From: DASXKD01 sp963734725
GTDB taxonomy: Bacteria > Actinomycetota > Actinomycetes > Streptosporangiales > Streptosporangiaceae
DNA: 64,000 nt
Reading direction: 5' to 3'
NCBI GenBank assembly: GCA_963734725.1
Contig: CAVTIX010000009.1
Coordinates: forward strand, 310,001-374,000
In this document: positions 36,542 to 46,387 of the stretch, piece by piece
Position numbering within the stretch: the first letter of the stretch is position 1
How the letters are laid out: each line of letters starts with the position of its first letter
Notes under the pieces: model-generated
Seen by the model: the letters and a program-made list of their open reading frames with translations, nothing else
Databases searched by the model: none
What the model was told of the DNA's origin: nothing
Program-made: the position numbers and the translations under genes

Positions 36542-36775
36542 TCAGCGGTGGGCACGTGAGCCCGGATCAAGGGGAGGATTGAGGGACCTGGGTTGGCACG
36601 AGGTGGCGAGCAGCTTCGCTAGTGCACCTCGCAGCCAAGGGCACCGCACTGGGCAACATAGCGCAGATAAGGAGATGTCACCTGTCTCGACTCGCGTGGT
36701 GTACCAGCTTTCCAGGAGCTTGAGGCCGTCCTCGGAGGCGCTGCCGGGGTCGGCGTTGTAGGTGCACATGGTCAA
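36542..36775 (-). CDS. Hypothetical protein upstream of the integrase
   Basis: 77 residues beginning MTMCTYNADPGSASEDGLKL. Not recognised. Excisionase genes often lie here, but no helix-turn-helix is visible. An overlapping frame starting at 36860 (MADIEPVTPAHATPVIV) may be the true start with a frameshift. 36776-37184 otherwise shows nothing. Confidence 0.3.
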   Translation of the reverse strand: MTMCTYNADPGSASEDGLKLLESWYTTRVETGDISLSALCCPVRCPWLRGALAKLLATSCQPRSLNPPLDPGSRAHR

Positions 36776-37184
36776 ACCGTCGTGGCTCGGCGGGAAGCGT
36801 GACGATGACCGGCGTGGCGTGAGCCGGGGTCACGGGCTCAATGTCAGCCATAGGGATCACCCTCCGGGGATCCGGGGCCGGAACCCCCGGCCGACCGGGG
36901 GGTGGGGGAATGGGTCAGCCGGGGGCGTCCCAAGAGTTGAGGCGAATGAGCCGCTACCCGGCTACGGCACGATCATGCCGGGTTTCGCCACGCCCCGGGA
37001 CAGCCAGAGGCCCGAAGGGATCGCGCAGCGACGCGAGCGTGATGCGGGCAGGGTGGCGTCACCGGGGCCGTCGAGCGGCAACGCTGAAGCCCGCCCGGGC
37101 TGGCTGGCCGGTGAAGCATGTATCTACCTGAGCAGCTCTGTGCTCTGTCTTCGTGACGGCATTGTCCGGACATGGGGCAGTGCG

Positions 37185-37517
37185 ATGGCCGGAACCGGAT
37201 CACCGGCCATACCCGGGGAGAAGTACGTGCTAGGGATCATGCTTATCGCTGCGGCCGGGATCTTCGCCATCGGAATCATGGTCGGGATTGTGGCCGTTGT
37301 CAGCCATGGCATCCACCGGGAGGATAAGCGCTTCCAGCAGGAGCGGCGCTTCCGCAAGAAGCATGGCATCTGGGCCGGGCCTGATGCGCCGGAACACTTC
37401 ATCGCCGAGGAAGCCCCGGATGGCGTGAGCTTGGTGGCCAGGCGTCTGAACGGCCTCCATGTGCGCCGTCTGCCTTCATCAAGCCGCCACGACGCCGACC
37501 TGGGCGTGCGGGTATAG
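37185..37517 (+). CDS. Small single-pass membrane protein of the integrative element
   Basis: 110 residues from ATG 37185. A short extracytoplasmic start is followed by one long hydrophobic segment (YVLGIMLIAAAGIFAIGIMV), then a basic cytoplasmic part (HREDKRFQQERRFRKKHG) and a soluble tail. Function unknown. Its position next to the integrase suggests an element-borne gene. Confidence 0.5.
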   Translation: MAGTGSPAIPGEKYVLGIMLIAAAGIFAIGIMVGIVAVVSHGIHREDKRFQQERRFRKKHGIWAGPDAPEHFIAEEAPDGVSLVARRLNGLHVRRLPSSSRHDADLGVRV

Positions 37518-37537
37518 CGAGGAGATCCGGTAGCTCA

Positions 37538-37702
37538 ATGACCTTCGCCGCAGGCTGGCTGCGGCTGAGGACGTACTGGCAGATGCCCAGGCTGAGTGCT
37601 GCGATCGCGCACACACTGCCGCCTTACCTGTATCGGCCGACGTTGCAAGTGGTTCAGCGGTGGCTTATTCGGCGCGTGTTGCCCTGGTTTGGTCGTGCCT
37701 GA
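37538..37702 (+). CDS. Possible 54-residue basic protein
   Basis: ATG 37538, 20 bases after the preceding stop, with GAGGAG 13 bases upstream. The sequence MTFAAGWLRLRTYWQMPRLS continues to RRVLPWFGRA and is basic and amphipathic with several Trp and Tyr. No family recognised; coding status rests on spacing and composition. 37703-38042 shows nothing else. Confidence 0.35.
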   Translation: MTFAAGWLRLRTYWQMPRLSAAIAHTLPPYLYRPTLQVVQRWLIRRVLPWFGRA

Positions 37703-38693
37703 CTCTGCTTCCTGCCCCCCGGTAGCTGCCGTGTGCTGCGAGCGGGCAGGCGGGTCAAGGACCGGGCGGGAGCCCGGCCGGCGTCGCCGGCGGCTGGAGG
37801 GCGTCCTTGATGCGGCGGCCCGCGGAGCGGATCATTGCCCGGCGGCGGGGCGGGAGGGCCTGGGGGCCGGTGGGGGTGTTTGCCGGTGGGGTGCGTGCCT
37901 TTCTGTTCGGGGGTGACCAGCCGCGGCGGCCGGGGACGGGAGGGAAGGGGCAGCCAGCCTTACCTGGGTCCGCGGGGCTTGGGCGTTGCCCCGGCGACAA
38001 GATGATTGATTGTTGCGACGTGAGGTCGCACGTGGTGAGTGGGTGCGTCGAAGGAGGCTGGCTGATGCCAAGGACGTAATCCGGGCAGTGTCCAGGCCCG
38101 TCCCCGCCCTGGCACGCGTGACTGGGTCCTGCCCAGCCGGGTGTGAAGCCCAGGGGAAAGCCCAAGGGTCCTTGTTCCGCCGTGGGGCCACAGGCGAGGG
38201 GAAGGCTGGCGTGGGGTGAACGACAGTGAACCCTTGCTGATGCCTCGTAAACATCACATCCTGGGGCGGGTCGCAGTCCAGGGTGGCAGGGGCGTGCCGC
38301 TGTGATGCGGCAGGCGGCGGCCGGGGACAATCACCGGCCGTGCGGACACCGCCGCCCCCGGGGTACAGAGGGCACCCAAACCCAGCCGGGTCTCACGCGT
38401 GCGGAACACGGAAACCCCGTCGGGGTCCGCGCCGCTGGCTGGCGGCGCGGTAGGCCGATCGCAAGAGGGGCGGAAGCCCCTGGCGGGACAGGATGCCCAA
38501 GAAGCGAATGCCGGCAGCCGAAAGGCAGCGGGAAAACGCGGCGGCACGCCCGGCTCCTCCGCCGGATGGCCGCGCATAACCGGCCGGATACCGGGCCAGG
38601 GGCCCGGGCGCGAGAGCGCGCTGACGTGGGCAGGTGAGCCGTTGAAGACGGGCGGCCGGTAACCGCTGGAACCGAGGGGCAAGTTAGGCGCCG

Positions 38694-40457
38694 GTGACGG
38701 TGAACGGACCTGAGGACGGGCTGGAGTGGGCCGCCGTTGACTGGCGTGCCCATGAGCAGAACGTACGGCGGCTGCGGCAGCGGATCTTCAAGGCGGCGCA
38801 GGAGCAGGACTGGCCGAAGGTCAGGAACCTGCAGAGGTTGATGCTGCGGAGCCGGTCGAACACGCTGGTCAGCGTGCGGCAGGTGACGCAGCGCAATGCT
38901 GGGCGCAAGACCGCCGGGATCGACGGGGAGGTCGCGTTGACTCCCGAGGCTAGGGCGAGCGTGGCGGTGCGGGTGCACCAGTCGCGGTCGTCGTGGAATC
39001 CCCGTGCGGTCCGGCGCGTGTATATCCCGAAGGCATCAAACCGTGCCAAGCTGAGGCCGCTCGGAATTCCCGTGATCTTGGACCGGTGTCACCAGAACCG
39101 GGCCAAGAACGCGCTGGAGCCCGAATGGGAGGCCCGGTTCGAGCCCCGTAGTTACGGGTTCCGGCCGGGCCGCGGCTGCCACGACGCGATCGCGGCGATC
39201 TACAACGTGTGCAAGGGCCCGCGGGCCAGCCGCGTGTGGGCGCTGGACGCGGACCTGGCCGCGGCGTTCGACAGAATCGATCATGATCATCTTCTCGCCG
39301 CCATCGGGTCGTTCCCGGCCAGGGACCTGATCTCCGGCTGGCTGAAGGCGGGCGTGTTCGAGGCGGGCAAGGGGTTCGCGCCGACCGTGGAGGGAACTCC
39401 ACAGGGCGGTGCGATTTCACCGTGCCTGCTGAACGTCGCGTTGCACGGGCTGGAGGAGGCCGCCGGGGTCAGCTACGTGACCTCCGGCACGCATGCCGGG
39501 GAGGCCAGGCCTGGTTCCCCGGTCGCGGTCAGGTACGCCGACGACGTGGTCGTGCTCTGCGGTAGCCAGCAGCAGGCCGAACAGGTCAAGGCCCGGCTCG
39601 CGGAGTGGCTGGCGCTCAGGGGGCTGGCCTTCAACGAGGACAAGACGCGCATCGTCCACCTCGGCGAGGGCTTTGATTTCCTCGGGTTCAACGTCCGCCG
39701 CTATCCCAACCGCAAGCTGCTGATCAAGCCGTCCAAGGCGGCCGTCAGGCGGCTCCGGGAACGGCTCGCCGCCGAGACGCGCAGGCTGCGCGGCGGCAAT
39801 GCGATGGCGGTCATCGCCGCGCTCAACCCCGTCATCCGGGGCTGGGCGGCCTACTACCGGAGCGTGGTGTCGACCAGGGCGTTCTCCGCCCTGGACGACT
39901 ACCTGTGGAAACTCACCTACAAGTGGGCCACATGGAGCCACGCGAACAAGCCGAAACACTGGATCGTCGGCCGGTACTTCGGCAAGTTCAGCAAGTTCAG
40001 GAACGACCACTGGGTATTCGGCGACCGCGACAGCGGCGCTCACCTGGTCAAATTTTCCTGGACCGGCATCGAACGGCACGTGCCGGTCAAGGGCGGGGCA
40101 TCCCCGGATGACCCCGCCCTGGCCAGCTACTGGGCCGAACGGCGGCGGCGGGTCAAACCCCCGCTGGACAGGTACACCCTGCGCCTGCTCACCAGGCAGG
40201 ACGGGCTTTGCCCGCTCTGCGGGGAACCGCTGCTGACCGCCGATCAGCCACCCCAATCCCCCGAGCAGTGGGAGCGGTGGTGGCTGCAGGTCACCCGCAA
40301 GGCGATAGCCGCCAGCTATCTTGCCCACCACGGGAGACCCGGCCCGCCGGACAGTGCCCAGACCCGCCTGGTGCACGCATCCTGCCAGCGTGGGCTCCAA
40401 GCCCGCCAGCGCGGGAAACCAGCGCCACAGCCCACGACGCCCTCGCGGCTTGCTTGA
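38694..40457 (+). CDS. ltrA: Group II intron reverse transcriptase/maturase with HNH-like end
   Basis: 587 residues from GTG 38694. Reverse transcriptase domain with RVYIPKASNRAKLRPLGIPV, SYGFRPGRGCHDAI, ALDADLAAAFDRIDHD, GTPQGGAISPCLLN and the catalytic VRYADDVVVLC. It is followed by the maturase X domain (FDFLGFNVRR; GWAAYYRSVVSTRAFSALD). The C-terminus has a Cys-pair HNH-like segment (CPLCGEPLL, later ARLVHASCQRG-like). All RT motifs are present and unbroken, so the intron may be mobile. Helps the intron RNA fold and copies it into DNA. Confidence 0.92.
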   Translation: MTVNGPEDGLEWAAVDWRAHEQNVRRLRQRIFKAAQEQDWPKVRNLQRLMLRSRSNTLVSVRQVTQRNAGRKTAGIDGEVALTPEARASVAVRVHQSRSSWNPRAVRRVYIPKASNRAKLRPLGIPVILDRCHQNRAKNALEPEWEARFEPRSYGFRPGRGCHDAIAAIYNVCKGPRASRVWALDADLAAAFDRIDHDHLLAAIGSFPARDLISGWLKAGVFEAGKGFAPTVEGTPQGGAISPCLLNVALHGLEEAAGVSYVTSGTHAGEARPGSPVAVRYADDVVVLCGSQQQAEQVKARLAEWLALRGLAFNEDKTRIVHLGEGFDFLGFNVRRYPNRKLLIKPSKAAVRRLRERLAAETRRLRGGNAMAVIAALNPVIRGWAAYYRSVVSTRAFSALDDYLWKLTYKWATWSHANKPKHWIVGRYFGKFSKFRNDHWVFGDRDSGAHLVKFSWTGIERHVPVKGGASPDDPALASYWAERRRRVKPPLDRYTLRLLTRQDGLCPLCGEPLLTADQPPQSPEQWERWWLQVTRKAIAASYLAHHGRPGPPDSAQTRLVHASCQRGLQARQRGKPAPQPTTPSRLA

Positions 40458-40527
40458 GCCGTGTGCGGGGACCGACCCGCACGCACGGTTCTGAGGGGAG
40501 CGGGGCGCGGCAACGCGTCCCGCTTAC
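40456..40527 (+). ncRNA. Group II intron domains V and VI
   Basis: Domain V (36 bases) starts GAGCCG and ends CGGTTC, with the catalytic triad in the lower stem. Domain VI is GCGGGGCGCGG-CAA-CGCGTCCCGC-like and ends TTAC. It directly overlaps the maturase stop region. Confidence 0.8.
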
Positions 40528-40737
40528 CCGGCGGTGTCCCCGCCTGCGGGGAGGCGGCCGCTCAGTCTAATCAGGCCGTCCGCCTGGCCCGTTGGTGCGC
40601 GCGCGCGGGCCGGCAGCGGCGGACAGCGGCTCGTCGGGAGCTGGCCGCGGTGGTTTCCCCCTCGGGTGATGATGGCTGCGTTTCCGCCCGGTCCTGGCAG
40701 GCCGTGGTGCGTGGTCACGGGCGCGGGTAGTGCGTGG

Positions 40738-41785
40738 TCACGAGCGCGGGTTCAGGTCACGGTGAGCGCGTCGTCGCCGAGCTCGGTCAGGAGGTGGCAG
40801 GCCTGCCGGACGATCTTGCGGGCCTCCGGCAAGGCGGCGCGCTTGGTGTTCTTGCGGTCGGCGACGGCGGCGTAGTAGCCGTGGTCGGGGGCCGAAGCGC
40901 GGGCGCAGGTTTGCCGGCCTCATACACCGCCCAGCGCAGCACCGGCGGCCCCTGCCGGGACAGCCGCCCGGGCGGTCCTTTGCGGTCGGAGGAATGCACG
41001 GTGATGTCCAGCCCGGTGAACCGGACCGCCTTGCGGGAGGAGGAGAACCGGTCTGCCCCGGCCAGCCAGCAGGTCAGCGCCAGCCCGGTGACCAGGCCCG
41101 GCCCCATACAGCCGCTCGGCCAGCACCTTCGCGCCCACCAGGCGCCGGGCGGCATCGCGTAGCTGGTGGCGCAGCGGGCCCAGCTGGGCTTCGGTGGCGG
41201 CGAGCATGTCCAAGGCGGTGGCGACCTGCTGCTGCCCGGCCGCCGACAGATGCGCGGCCGCGGCGGCCCGCAGGCCGGCCAGGCCCGGCTCGGTGCGCAG
41301 GGCCCCTTCGCTCAGCGGCGGGGCGCCCTGATGGAAGAACACCGCGCAGCTGCACCTGGGCGGTGTGCGCGCGGCGCAGGTCGTGGTAGGTCTCCAGCAG
41401 CGCCCGGTACTCCAGGATGTGCGCCGGCGGGATCCAGCATTCCGGCAGCCGCCCCTCGGCCAAAAGAGCCCGCAGATGCCGCGAGTCGGTCTTACCGGTC
41501 TTGGCGTGCCGCTTGCGGCCGCGCAGCGCGGCGGTGTCGGCCGGCTCACCCAGATGCGCGGCGATCCCGGCGGCGGCCAGCTCCTCGGCGACATACCGCC
41601 ACCCCGCGCACCCCTCCACCGCGAACGCGACGTCGTCCTGGCCGACGAACCGGGCCAGCCAGGCCCGCACGTGCGCCCGGTCAGCTGGGGCGACCTGGCC
41701 CGCGCTGCACCTCCCCGGTCACCGTGTCCAGATAGTCGAAGGTGATCTGCTTCCGATGAATGTCCAGCCCGCCTACGATGGGCAT
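40738..41785 (-). pseudogene. IS110-family transposase (Tnp_20 type), several frameshifts
   Basis: From ATG 41785, MPIVGGLDIHRKQITFDYLD is the family start with the first catalytic Asp. The pieces WLARFVGQDDVAFAVEGCAG, GRKRHAKTGKTDSRHLRALL, HILEYRALLETYHDLRRAHT, then in other frames LSEGALRTEPGLAGLR and KAVRFTGLDITVHSSDRKG cover the rest. At least three frame changes make it non-functional. Lies 210 bases after the group II intron. 40528-40737 and 41786-42137 hold no recognisable gene. Confidence 0.8.
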
Positions 41786-42137
41786 CGGGACCTCCTCACG
41801 CTCCCGGGGGCGCCCCAGGCGCCCGCACGCGAAATTGGCTTACGAGCCAATCGTGACGCGTCTGAGCTGGGGAGGTCCTAGCTGTGCGAACAGCCACCGC
41901 GCCAGGTCAGACGCTCACGCCGACCCGCCGATGCATGTCATCTAATTGCTCGGCCACTGCCTCTCTTCTGATCAAGACAGAGTTGCTTCCGATCCGGGCG
42001 TTCTGCGCGCCAACGAGGCCGGCAGAGCCAGACAAATGATCTTGCTAAGCCTAGGGCCGGAACGGGAAGTTGCGGCCAGGATCTACCGCACATGCCTGAA
42101 TTGAGGATGTTGCTGTCCGTCTAAATGCCGCATCAGA

Positions 42138-42590
42138 CTACGTTTGCCCGGTCAAGGACACCCGGCGGGCCAGTTCGTCCAGTACGTCCGGCCACGCGCC
42201 TGCGAAGTCGTCGCGGGCCTCCATCGTGGGGAAATCCTGTTGCATCAAGCTGACTCGATGGCCGTCTTGTACGGCTTCGATCACGACCTCCACCGTGGTA
42301 CTGAAGCCGGGCGCGTCCTCGTACACCGCGGTCATGTCGTAGGCCAGCCGGTGGGGCCGCTCGACCGCCGTGATCACACGCTCCTCCCAGAACGCCGGCC
42401 CGTCCGGCACCTGGAAGGCCACCGACCAGCGCCCGCCTGGCCGTAGGTCGAGCTGGGAGTCGGTCACCCAGTCCGGCCGCTGAGTGTCGTACAGTGCGAT
42501 GAAGGCGTCGAAAATCGCCTCCGGCGGCGCGGCGATGATGCGCTCAACGCGGAGCGCGTGGCCTGCCGGTGACTGCTGGTTGTCGCTCAC
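42138..42590 (-). CDS. SRPBCC/AHSA1-domain protein
   Basis: 150 residues from GTG 42590, preceded by AGGAGGG. START-like AHSA1 fold: VERIIAAPPEAIFDAFIA, LRPGGRWSVAFQVPDG, WEERVITAVERPHRLAYDM, MQQDFPTMEARDDFAGAWPDVLDELAR. Family members bind hydrophobic ligands or assist Hsp90; many actinobacterial ones are unassigned. Divergent from the DHFR-like gene, sharing the 211-bp gap. Confidence 0.88.
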   Translation of the reverse strand: MSDNQQSPAGHALRVERIIAAPPEAIFDAFIALYDTQRPDWVTDSQLDLRPGGRWSVAFQVPDGPAFWEERVITAVERPHRLAYDMTAVYEDAPGFSTTVEVVIEAVQDGHRVSLMQQDFPTMEARDDFAGAWPDVLDELARRVSLTGQT

Positions 42591-42801
42591 GATGCCCTCC
42601 TGCTCTCGGTACCAACTAGGTTCGACTCAGCGTGGCCGGGCAGCTCATCACCACCCCCGAGATTGATAGTGGGCGAGCGCGCTGGCCGGACACCGACCGG
42701 CCTGCGGGGCAAACGCGACCCGCTACGGTACTAACTTGCGTTCGAGGATGAGTCGGCGGCCGGTGCCGGATCTGTACTGTTGACATACGACGGGAGGAAC
42801 C

Positions 42802-43401
42802 ATGGGCAAGGTCATCGCATCCATCACCACGTCGGTCGACGGCTTCGTCACCGGCCCCGATGACGGACCCGAGTACGGCCTGGGCAAGGGCGGAGAACGC
42901 CTGCACTACTGGGTGATGGGCGGCCCGTGGACCTACGGCGGCGGTCACGACTTCGCGATGCACGGCCCCGACAAGGAGTTCTACGACGAGCTCGTCGCGA
43001 GCTACGGCGCCGGCATTGTCGGCCGGGGGATGTATGACGCTGCGGGCGCGTGGGGAGGCACGAACCCGTTCCCCGGCCCGCTGTTCGTGCTCACCCACCG
43101 CACTGGGGATCAGCCGGCGCCGGAGGCAGGATTCACGTTCGTGTCCGGGCTCGACGACGCGCTGGCGCGGGCGACCGAGAAGGCCGGCGGCAACGACGTG
43201 GCGATCGGCGGCGGTGCGGACGTGATCCGTCAGGCGCTAGCCGCCGGTCGGGTGGACGAGCTGGTGCTCTCGACGGCACCGGTGATCCTCGGCGCCGGCA
43301 AGCGGCTGTTCGACGGGTTCGACCGCGATGTCGACCTCGCGGTGGTCAAGGCTGTCAGCTCGCCGTACGCCACGCACGTGCGGTACGCGGTCACGAAATA
43401 G
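42802..43401 (+). CDS. Dihydrofolate-reductase-like/RibD C-terminal domain protein
   Basis: 199 residues from ATG 42802 after GGGAGGAACC. RibD_C fold: MGKVIASITTSVDGFVTGPD, GIVGRGMYDAAGAWGG, PLFVLTHRTGD, DVAIGGGADVIRQALAAGRV, LSTAPVILGAGKRLFDGF. Proteins of this group are NADPH-dependent reductases of unknown substrate, not true folate enzymes. TTGACA occurs just upstream (42779) and may be a -35 box. Confidence 0.9.
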   Translation: MGKVIASITTSVDGFVTGPDDGPEYGLGKGGERLHYWVMGGPWTYGGGHDFAMHGPDKEFYDELVASYGAGIVGRGMYDAAGAWGGTNPFPGPLFVLTHRTGDQPAPEAGFTFVSGLDDALARATEKAGGNDVAIGGGADVIRQALAAGRVDELVLSTAPVILGAGKRLFDGFDRDVDLAVVKAVSSPYATHVRYAVTK

Positions 43402-44175
43402 GCGGGCGTCCGCAGAGGCAAAGTCTCAATCCGCCAGACCCGACCGGCTAGGCAAGCCAGAAGTACGGTGCCTCGATCGAGCGCCCGGTACATATCACCA
43501 GGAACAGGGCCCGGTAGCTGCGCCAAATCCGTACATGGTTGATATGTAGGTGATCGTGTACGTTTGCGGAGGTCCGGGCCGCCCGCGACCTGGCGCCGGT
43601 ACCGCGCGGATCGCGGTCGTTGGGGAGGTGGCCGACCGGTTCCGGCAGGCTCGGCGTGTGCTCAACCACATCGCCGACCGTTACCTGTTCCCCCAGGCAG
43701 CCCCTGGTTCACCCAGCCCGCCTCATAGCCGCCAGGTGGCCCAGCAACAAGAACCTCTGCCAGCTCCATCTGCGGCTACCCCCGGGCAAACTGACGCCAG
43801 AGCGAAGGCAGACGTAACGGACTCCCGCCCGCCGCATGGCCAGCAGAGCGCGACCGAACCAGCGATTCCCCCCGCCCCCATGGCAATAGGGCCGTCCAAG
43901 GGACGCAGGACCGAATCCGTGGACCAACCGAGATCGGGCACGCACCCGATCACGATCAGCAACAAGGGCCAGTCCGCGGCCGATGCGCGAATAGCCGCGG
44001 TTATGCGCGGATTCGGGTCCGAGAGCCTTGATGGATGTGACCGCACATGTAAGGGACACCGGTACCTGTGAATCCATCACAGGGCTGAGGTCCCAAGGGG
44101 TTGCATGGTCATCCCCGGCTGGTCCGGGGGGTGGCGTCGAGAACCGCTCTGGGGAGGGCCTGCGTGTCTTGCCCC
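43402..44175. other. Long gap without a convincing gene
   Basis: A plus-strand frame at 43550-44071 begins with a protein-like piece (ARIAVVGEVADRFRQARRVL, then NHIADRYLFP) and continues as low-complexity Pro/Ser-rich sequence. It may be a gene relic. Family not recognised. Confidence 0.35.
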
Positions 44176-45822
44176 GTAGTTCTGATTGCCACTCCTGGCC
44201 TGGCCACGGATGCCCCGGATGAGGGAAGTGGGCCGGCCCTTCGAGGCCTGGCCCGGTTGCAGCACATGAGTGGGAGCCGCGGCTGGCCGTGGCTGCTTGG
44301 GACCGTGGCCTGATGGCGCCGCCCCTAGCGGGCGAGCCGGTGCATGCCGGTATGCCACGCGAGGAGGCGGGATGGACCATAGGAGGCTGGTGGGCATCGA
44401 CCTGGGCATCGCTACGGCCCACACGGTGCGGGTGCTCGACGGCGAGGGCAACGTGGTGGCCAAGCGCAAGGCCTGGCCGACCGCGGAAAGCCTCACAGCC
44501 GTGGAGACGGTGGCGCTGGCCGACTGCCCGGCGGGCACGCGGCTGGAGGTGGTGATCGAGCCGACCGGGCCGGCATGGCTGCCGATCGCGGTGTTCTTTT
44601 CCGCCCGCGGGCACCGCGTGTTCCGTGTGTCGTCGCAGAAGGCAGCCGACCTGCGCCGGTTCCTGTCCCGGCATGCCAAGAGCAACGGGATTGACGCCGA
44701 CACCCTGGCCCGGCTGCCCTTGTTCGACCCGGCCGGGCTGCGCCCGCTGGTCCTGCCCGGCGCCGAGCGGGCCGCGCTGGACCGCCGGGTGCGCGCCACA
44801 GACCGGCTCACTCAGGCCGGCGCCGACCACAAGCGCCGGATTAAGGACCTGGCCCGCCAGCTGCTGCCCATGAGCCCGCTGACCAGCGGGCTCGGCGCCG
44901 GCGACCTGGCCGTCCTCGAACGCTACGCAGACCCGAATGCCCTGACCAGGCTGGGCATGACACGGCTCACCGCGCTGATCACCAAGGCCTCGCACCACCA
45001 TCAGGGCGCCGAGCGCGCCAGCCAGTGGCTGGAGGCCGCCCAGGCGTCGCTCGCGCTCTACGACGGCCACCCCGCCGTCGACTTCGCCGGCCTGGCCGCC
45101 GAGGTTGCGACCGAAGTGCGCCTGCTGCGCGCCACCCAGGCCGAGCTCGCCGCCCACGCCGCCGAGCGCGAAGCCCGCTACCAGGCCGTGGACCCGGACG
45201 GGCTCGCCCGGTCGCTGCCCGGGCTGGCCGAGGTCGGCGGGCCCGCGCTGACCGCGTGCATGGGCGATCCGGCCCGGTTCGGCAACGGCAAGCGTTTCCG
45301 CTCCTTTACCGGCCTGACTCCCAAGGCCTCCGAGACCGGGGAAACCGACCGCAAAGGCCAGCCCATGTCCAAGGCCGGCTCCTCGCTGCTACGCACCACC
45401 CTGGTCCGCGCCGCCGACACCGCCCGCAAGCAAGACCCCCAGCTCGCCCGCATCTACTACCTGCAGATGACCGAACGCGGCAAAGACCACCTCGGCGCGC
45501 TCTGCGTGGTCGCCGCCTGCCTCGCTGAGCGAGCCTGGACCGTCATGCGCCGCGGCACGCCCTACGTCATCTGCGACACCAACGACCAGCCCGTCACCCC
45601 GGACCAGGCTAAGGCAATCATCGCCGGGCGCTGGATCGTGCCCCCCGAGATCCGCGCCCGCCGGCGCAGCAAGAAGACGGGGAAGGCCCCCCAGAAAGTC
45701 CTCGAAGGACAAAACGAACGGGGCAGCCTCCCCCGCGGCACCACTCCACCCCGTCACCGGCGGCCCGTCAAGCTGACCCCTTGACAAACAATCCTCCATA
45801 GGGAATCAGAACGGGTAGTTCT
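44176..45822 (+). mobile_element. IS110-family element, approximate ends
   Basis: GTAGTTCTGATTGC (near 44177) and GGAATCAGAACGGGTA (near 45806) are imperfectly inverted around the transposase gene and may mark the ends. The 180-base non-coding left part contains a GC-rich hairpin (GGGCCGGCCC, GGCCTGGCCC). This is where IS110-type bridge RNAs are encoded. Confidence 0.4.
44372..45784 (+). CDS. IS110-family transposase (DEDD)
   Basis: 470 residues from ATG 44372 after GAGGAGGCGG. DEDD domain: LVGIDLGIATAHTVRVLD, VVIEPTGPAWLPIAVFF, HAKSNGIDADTLARLP. Tnp_20 domain: LARSLPGLAEVGGPALTACM, FRSFTGLTPKASETGETDRKG, SKAGSSLLRTTLVRAAD. The frame is unbroken. Distinct subfamily from the copy at 29168. 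The C-terminal 70 residues are basic and unstructured. Confidence 0.92.
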   Translation: MDHRRLVGIDLGIATAHTVRVLDGEGNVVAKRKAWPTAESLTAVETVALADCPAGTRLEVVIEPTGPAWLPIAVFFSARGHRVFRVSSQKAADLRRFLSRHAKSNGIDADTLARLPLFDPAGLRPLVLPGAERAALDRRVRATDRLTQAGADHKRRIKDLARQLLPMSPLTSGLGAGDLAVLERYADPNALTRLGMTRLTALITKASHHHQGAERASQWLEAAQASLALYDGHPAVDFAGLAAEVATEVRLLRATQAELAAHAAEREARYQAVDPDGLARSLPGLAEVGGPALTACMGDPARFGNGKRFRSFTGLTPKASETGETDRKGQPMSKAGSSLLRTTLVRAADTARKQDPQLARIYYLQMTERGKDHLGALCVVAACLAERAWTVMRRGTPYVICDTNDQPVTPDQAKAIIAGRWIVPPEIRARRRSKKTGKAPQKVLEGQNERGSLPRGTTPPRHRRPVKLTP

Positions 45823-45913
45823 GGCGCGTCGCCGAAGCCGCGGGCGGCCGGCCGGTCCGCGCTCACCGTCGCGTCCCGTCACGTGACATGACTGGCAAGA
45901 GGCGGCGCGGAAC

Positions 45914-46336
45914 TTATGGTGGCTCATTTCGGAGCTGGGCGATGATCTTGGTGAGCGCGGAGCGGAGGTGGTCCAGCTCGGCGGCGGTGAGGGTGGCCGT
46001 GGCGTGCCGCTCCAGCGCGTCGCGGGCGTCGCGGACCGGTTCGCGCACCGACCGGGCGAGGGGGGAGAGGTACAGGCGCACCAGGCGCGCATCCGCCGAG
46101 TCGGGCCTGCGGATCACCAGGCCGGCTTCCTCCATGCGGGTCGCGGTGTTGACGATGGTGGGAGTCGCGGCGTCCAGGCGGCGGGCGATCTCGCCGGGGG
46201 TAAGCCCGTCCTGCCGCCAGAGCACCATCAGCACGATGTGCTGGCCGACCCGGACGCCGTGCCGGCTGATCGCCTCGTCGGCGGCCTCCCGGAGCAGCTT
46301 GGCAGCCTGGGTGAACAGGGCAAGCAGGTCGGCCAT
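45914..46336 (-). CDS. MarR-family transcriptional regulator
   Basis: 140 residues from ATG 46336. Winged helix-turn-helix with LTPGEIARRLDAATPTIVNT as recognition region, ATRMEEAGLVIRRPDSADAR-LV as wing, and helical dimerisation ends. It is divergent from the SRPBCC gene at 46547, and the gap holds a perfect palindrome beginning 5 bases from its start codon, a likely site of autorepression. Confidence 0.9.
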   Translation of the reverse strand: MADLLALFTQAAKLLREAADEAISRHGVRVGQHIVLMVLWRQDGLTPGEIARRLDAATPTIVNTATRMEEAGLVIRRPDSADARLVRLYLSPLARSVREPVRDARDALERHATATLTAAELDHLRSALTKIIAQLRNEPP

Positions 46337-46340
46337 CCCC

Positions 46341-46374
46341 GTAGCATATCGCTAGCACGCTAGCGATATGCTAC
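46341..46374. promoter_or_regulatory. MarR operator, perfect 16-bp palindrome
   Basis: GTAGCATATCGCTAGC and GCTAGCGATATGCTAC separated by AC. It lies in the divergent MarR/SRPBCC promoter region and matches the long symmetrical sites bound by MarR dimers. Confidence 0.75.
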
Positions 46375-46387
46375 GGTGCACAGTGTC

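Larger units (their letters stand above)
38043..40527 (+). mobile_element. Complete group II intron with maturase
   Basis: The 3' end has domain V (40456-40491: GAGCCGTGTGCGGGG...CGCACGCACGGTTC) and a domain VI hairpin ending TTAC at 40527, fitting the AY rule. The maturase gene sits in the domain IV position. The 5' end is placed at GTGCGTCG (38043) as the nearest GTGYG-type start, about 650 bases before the gene, the usual length of domains I-III; it could differ by some tens of bases. A small hairpin GCGAC-GTGAG-GTCGC (38015-38029) lies in the 5' exon. Confidence 0.75.

Noticed and set aside
43550..44071. 173-residue frame as a real gene
   Set aside because: Only the first 35 residues look protein-like; the rest is low-complexity and no ribosome-binding site precedes it.
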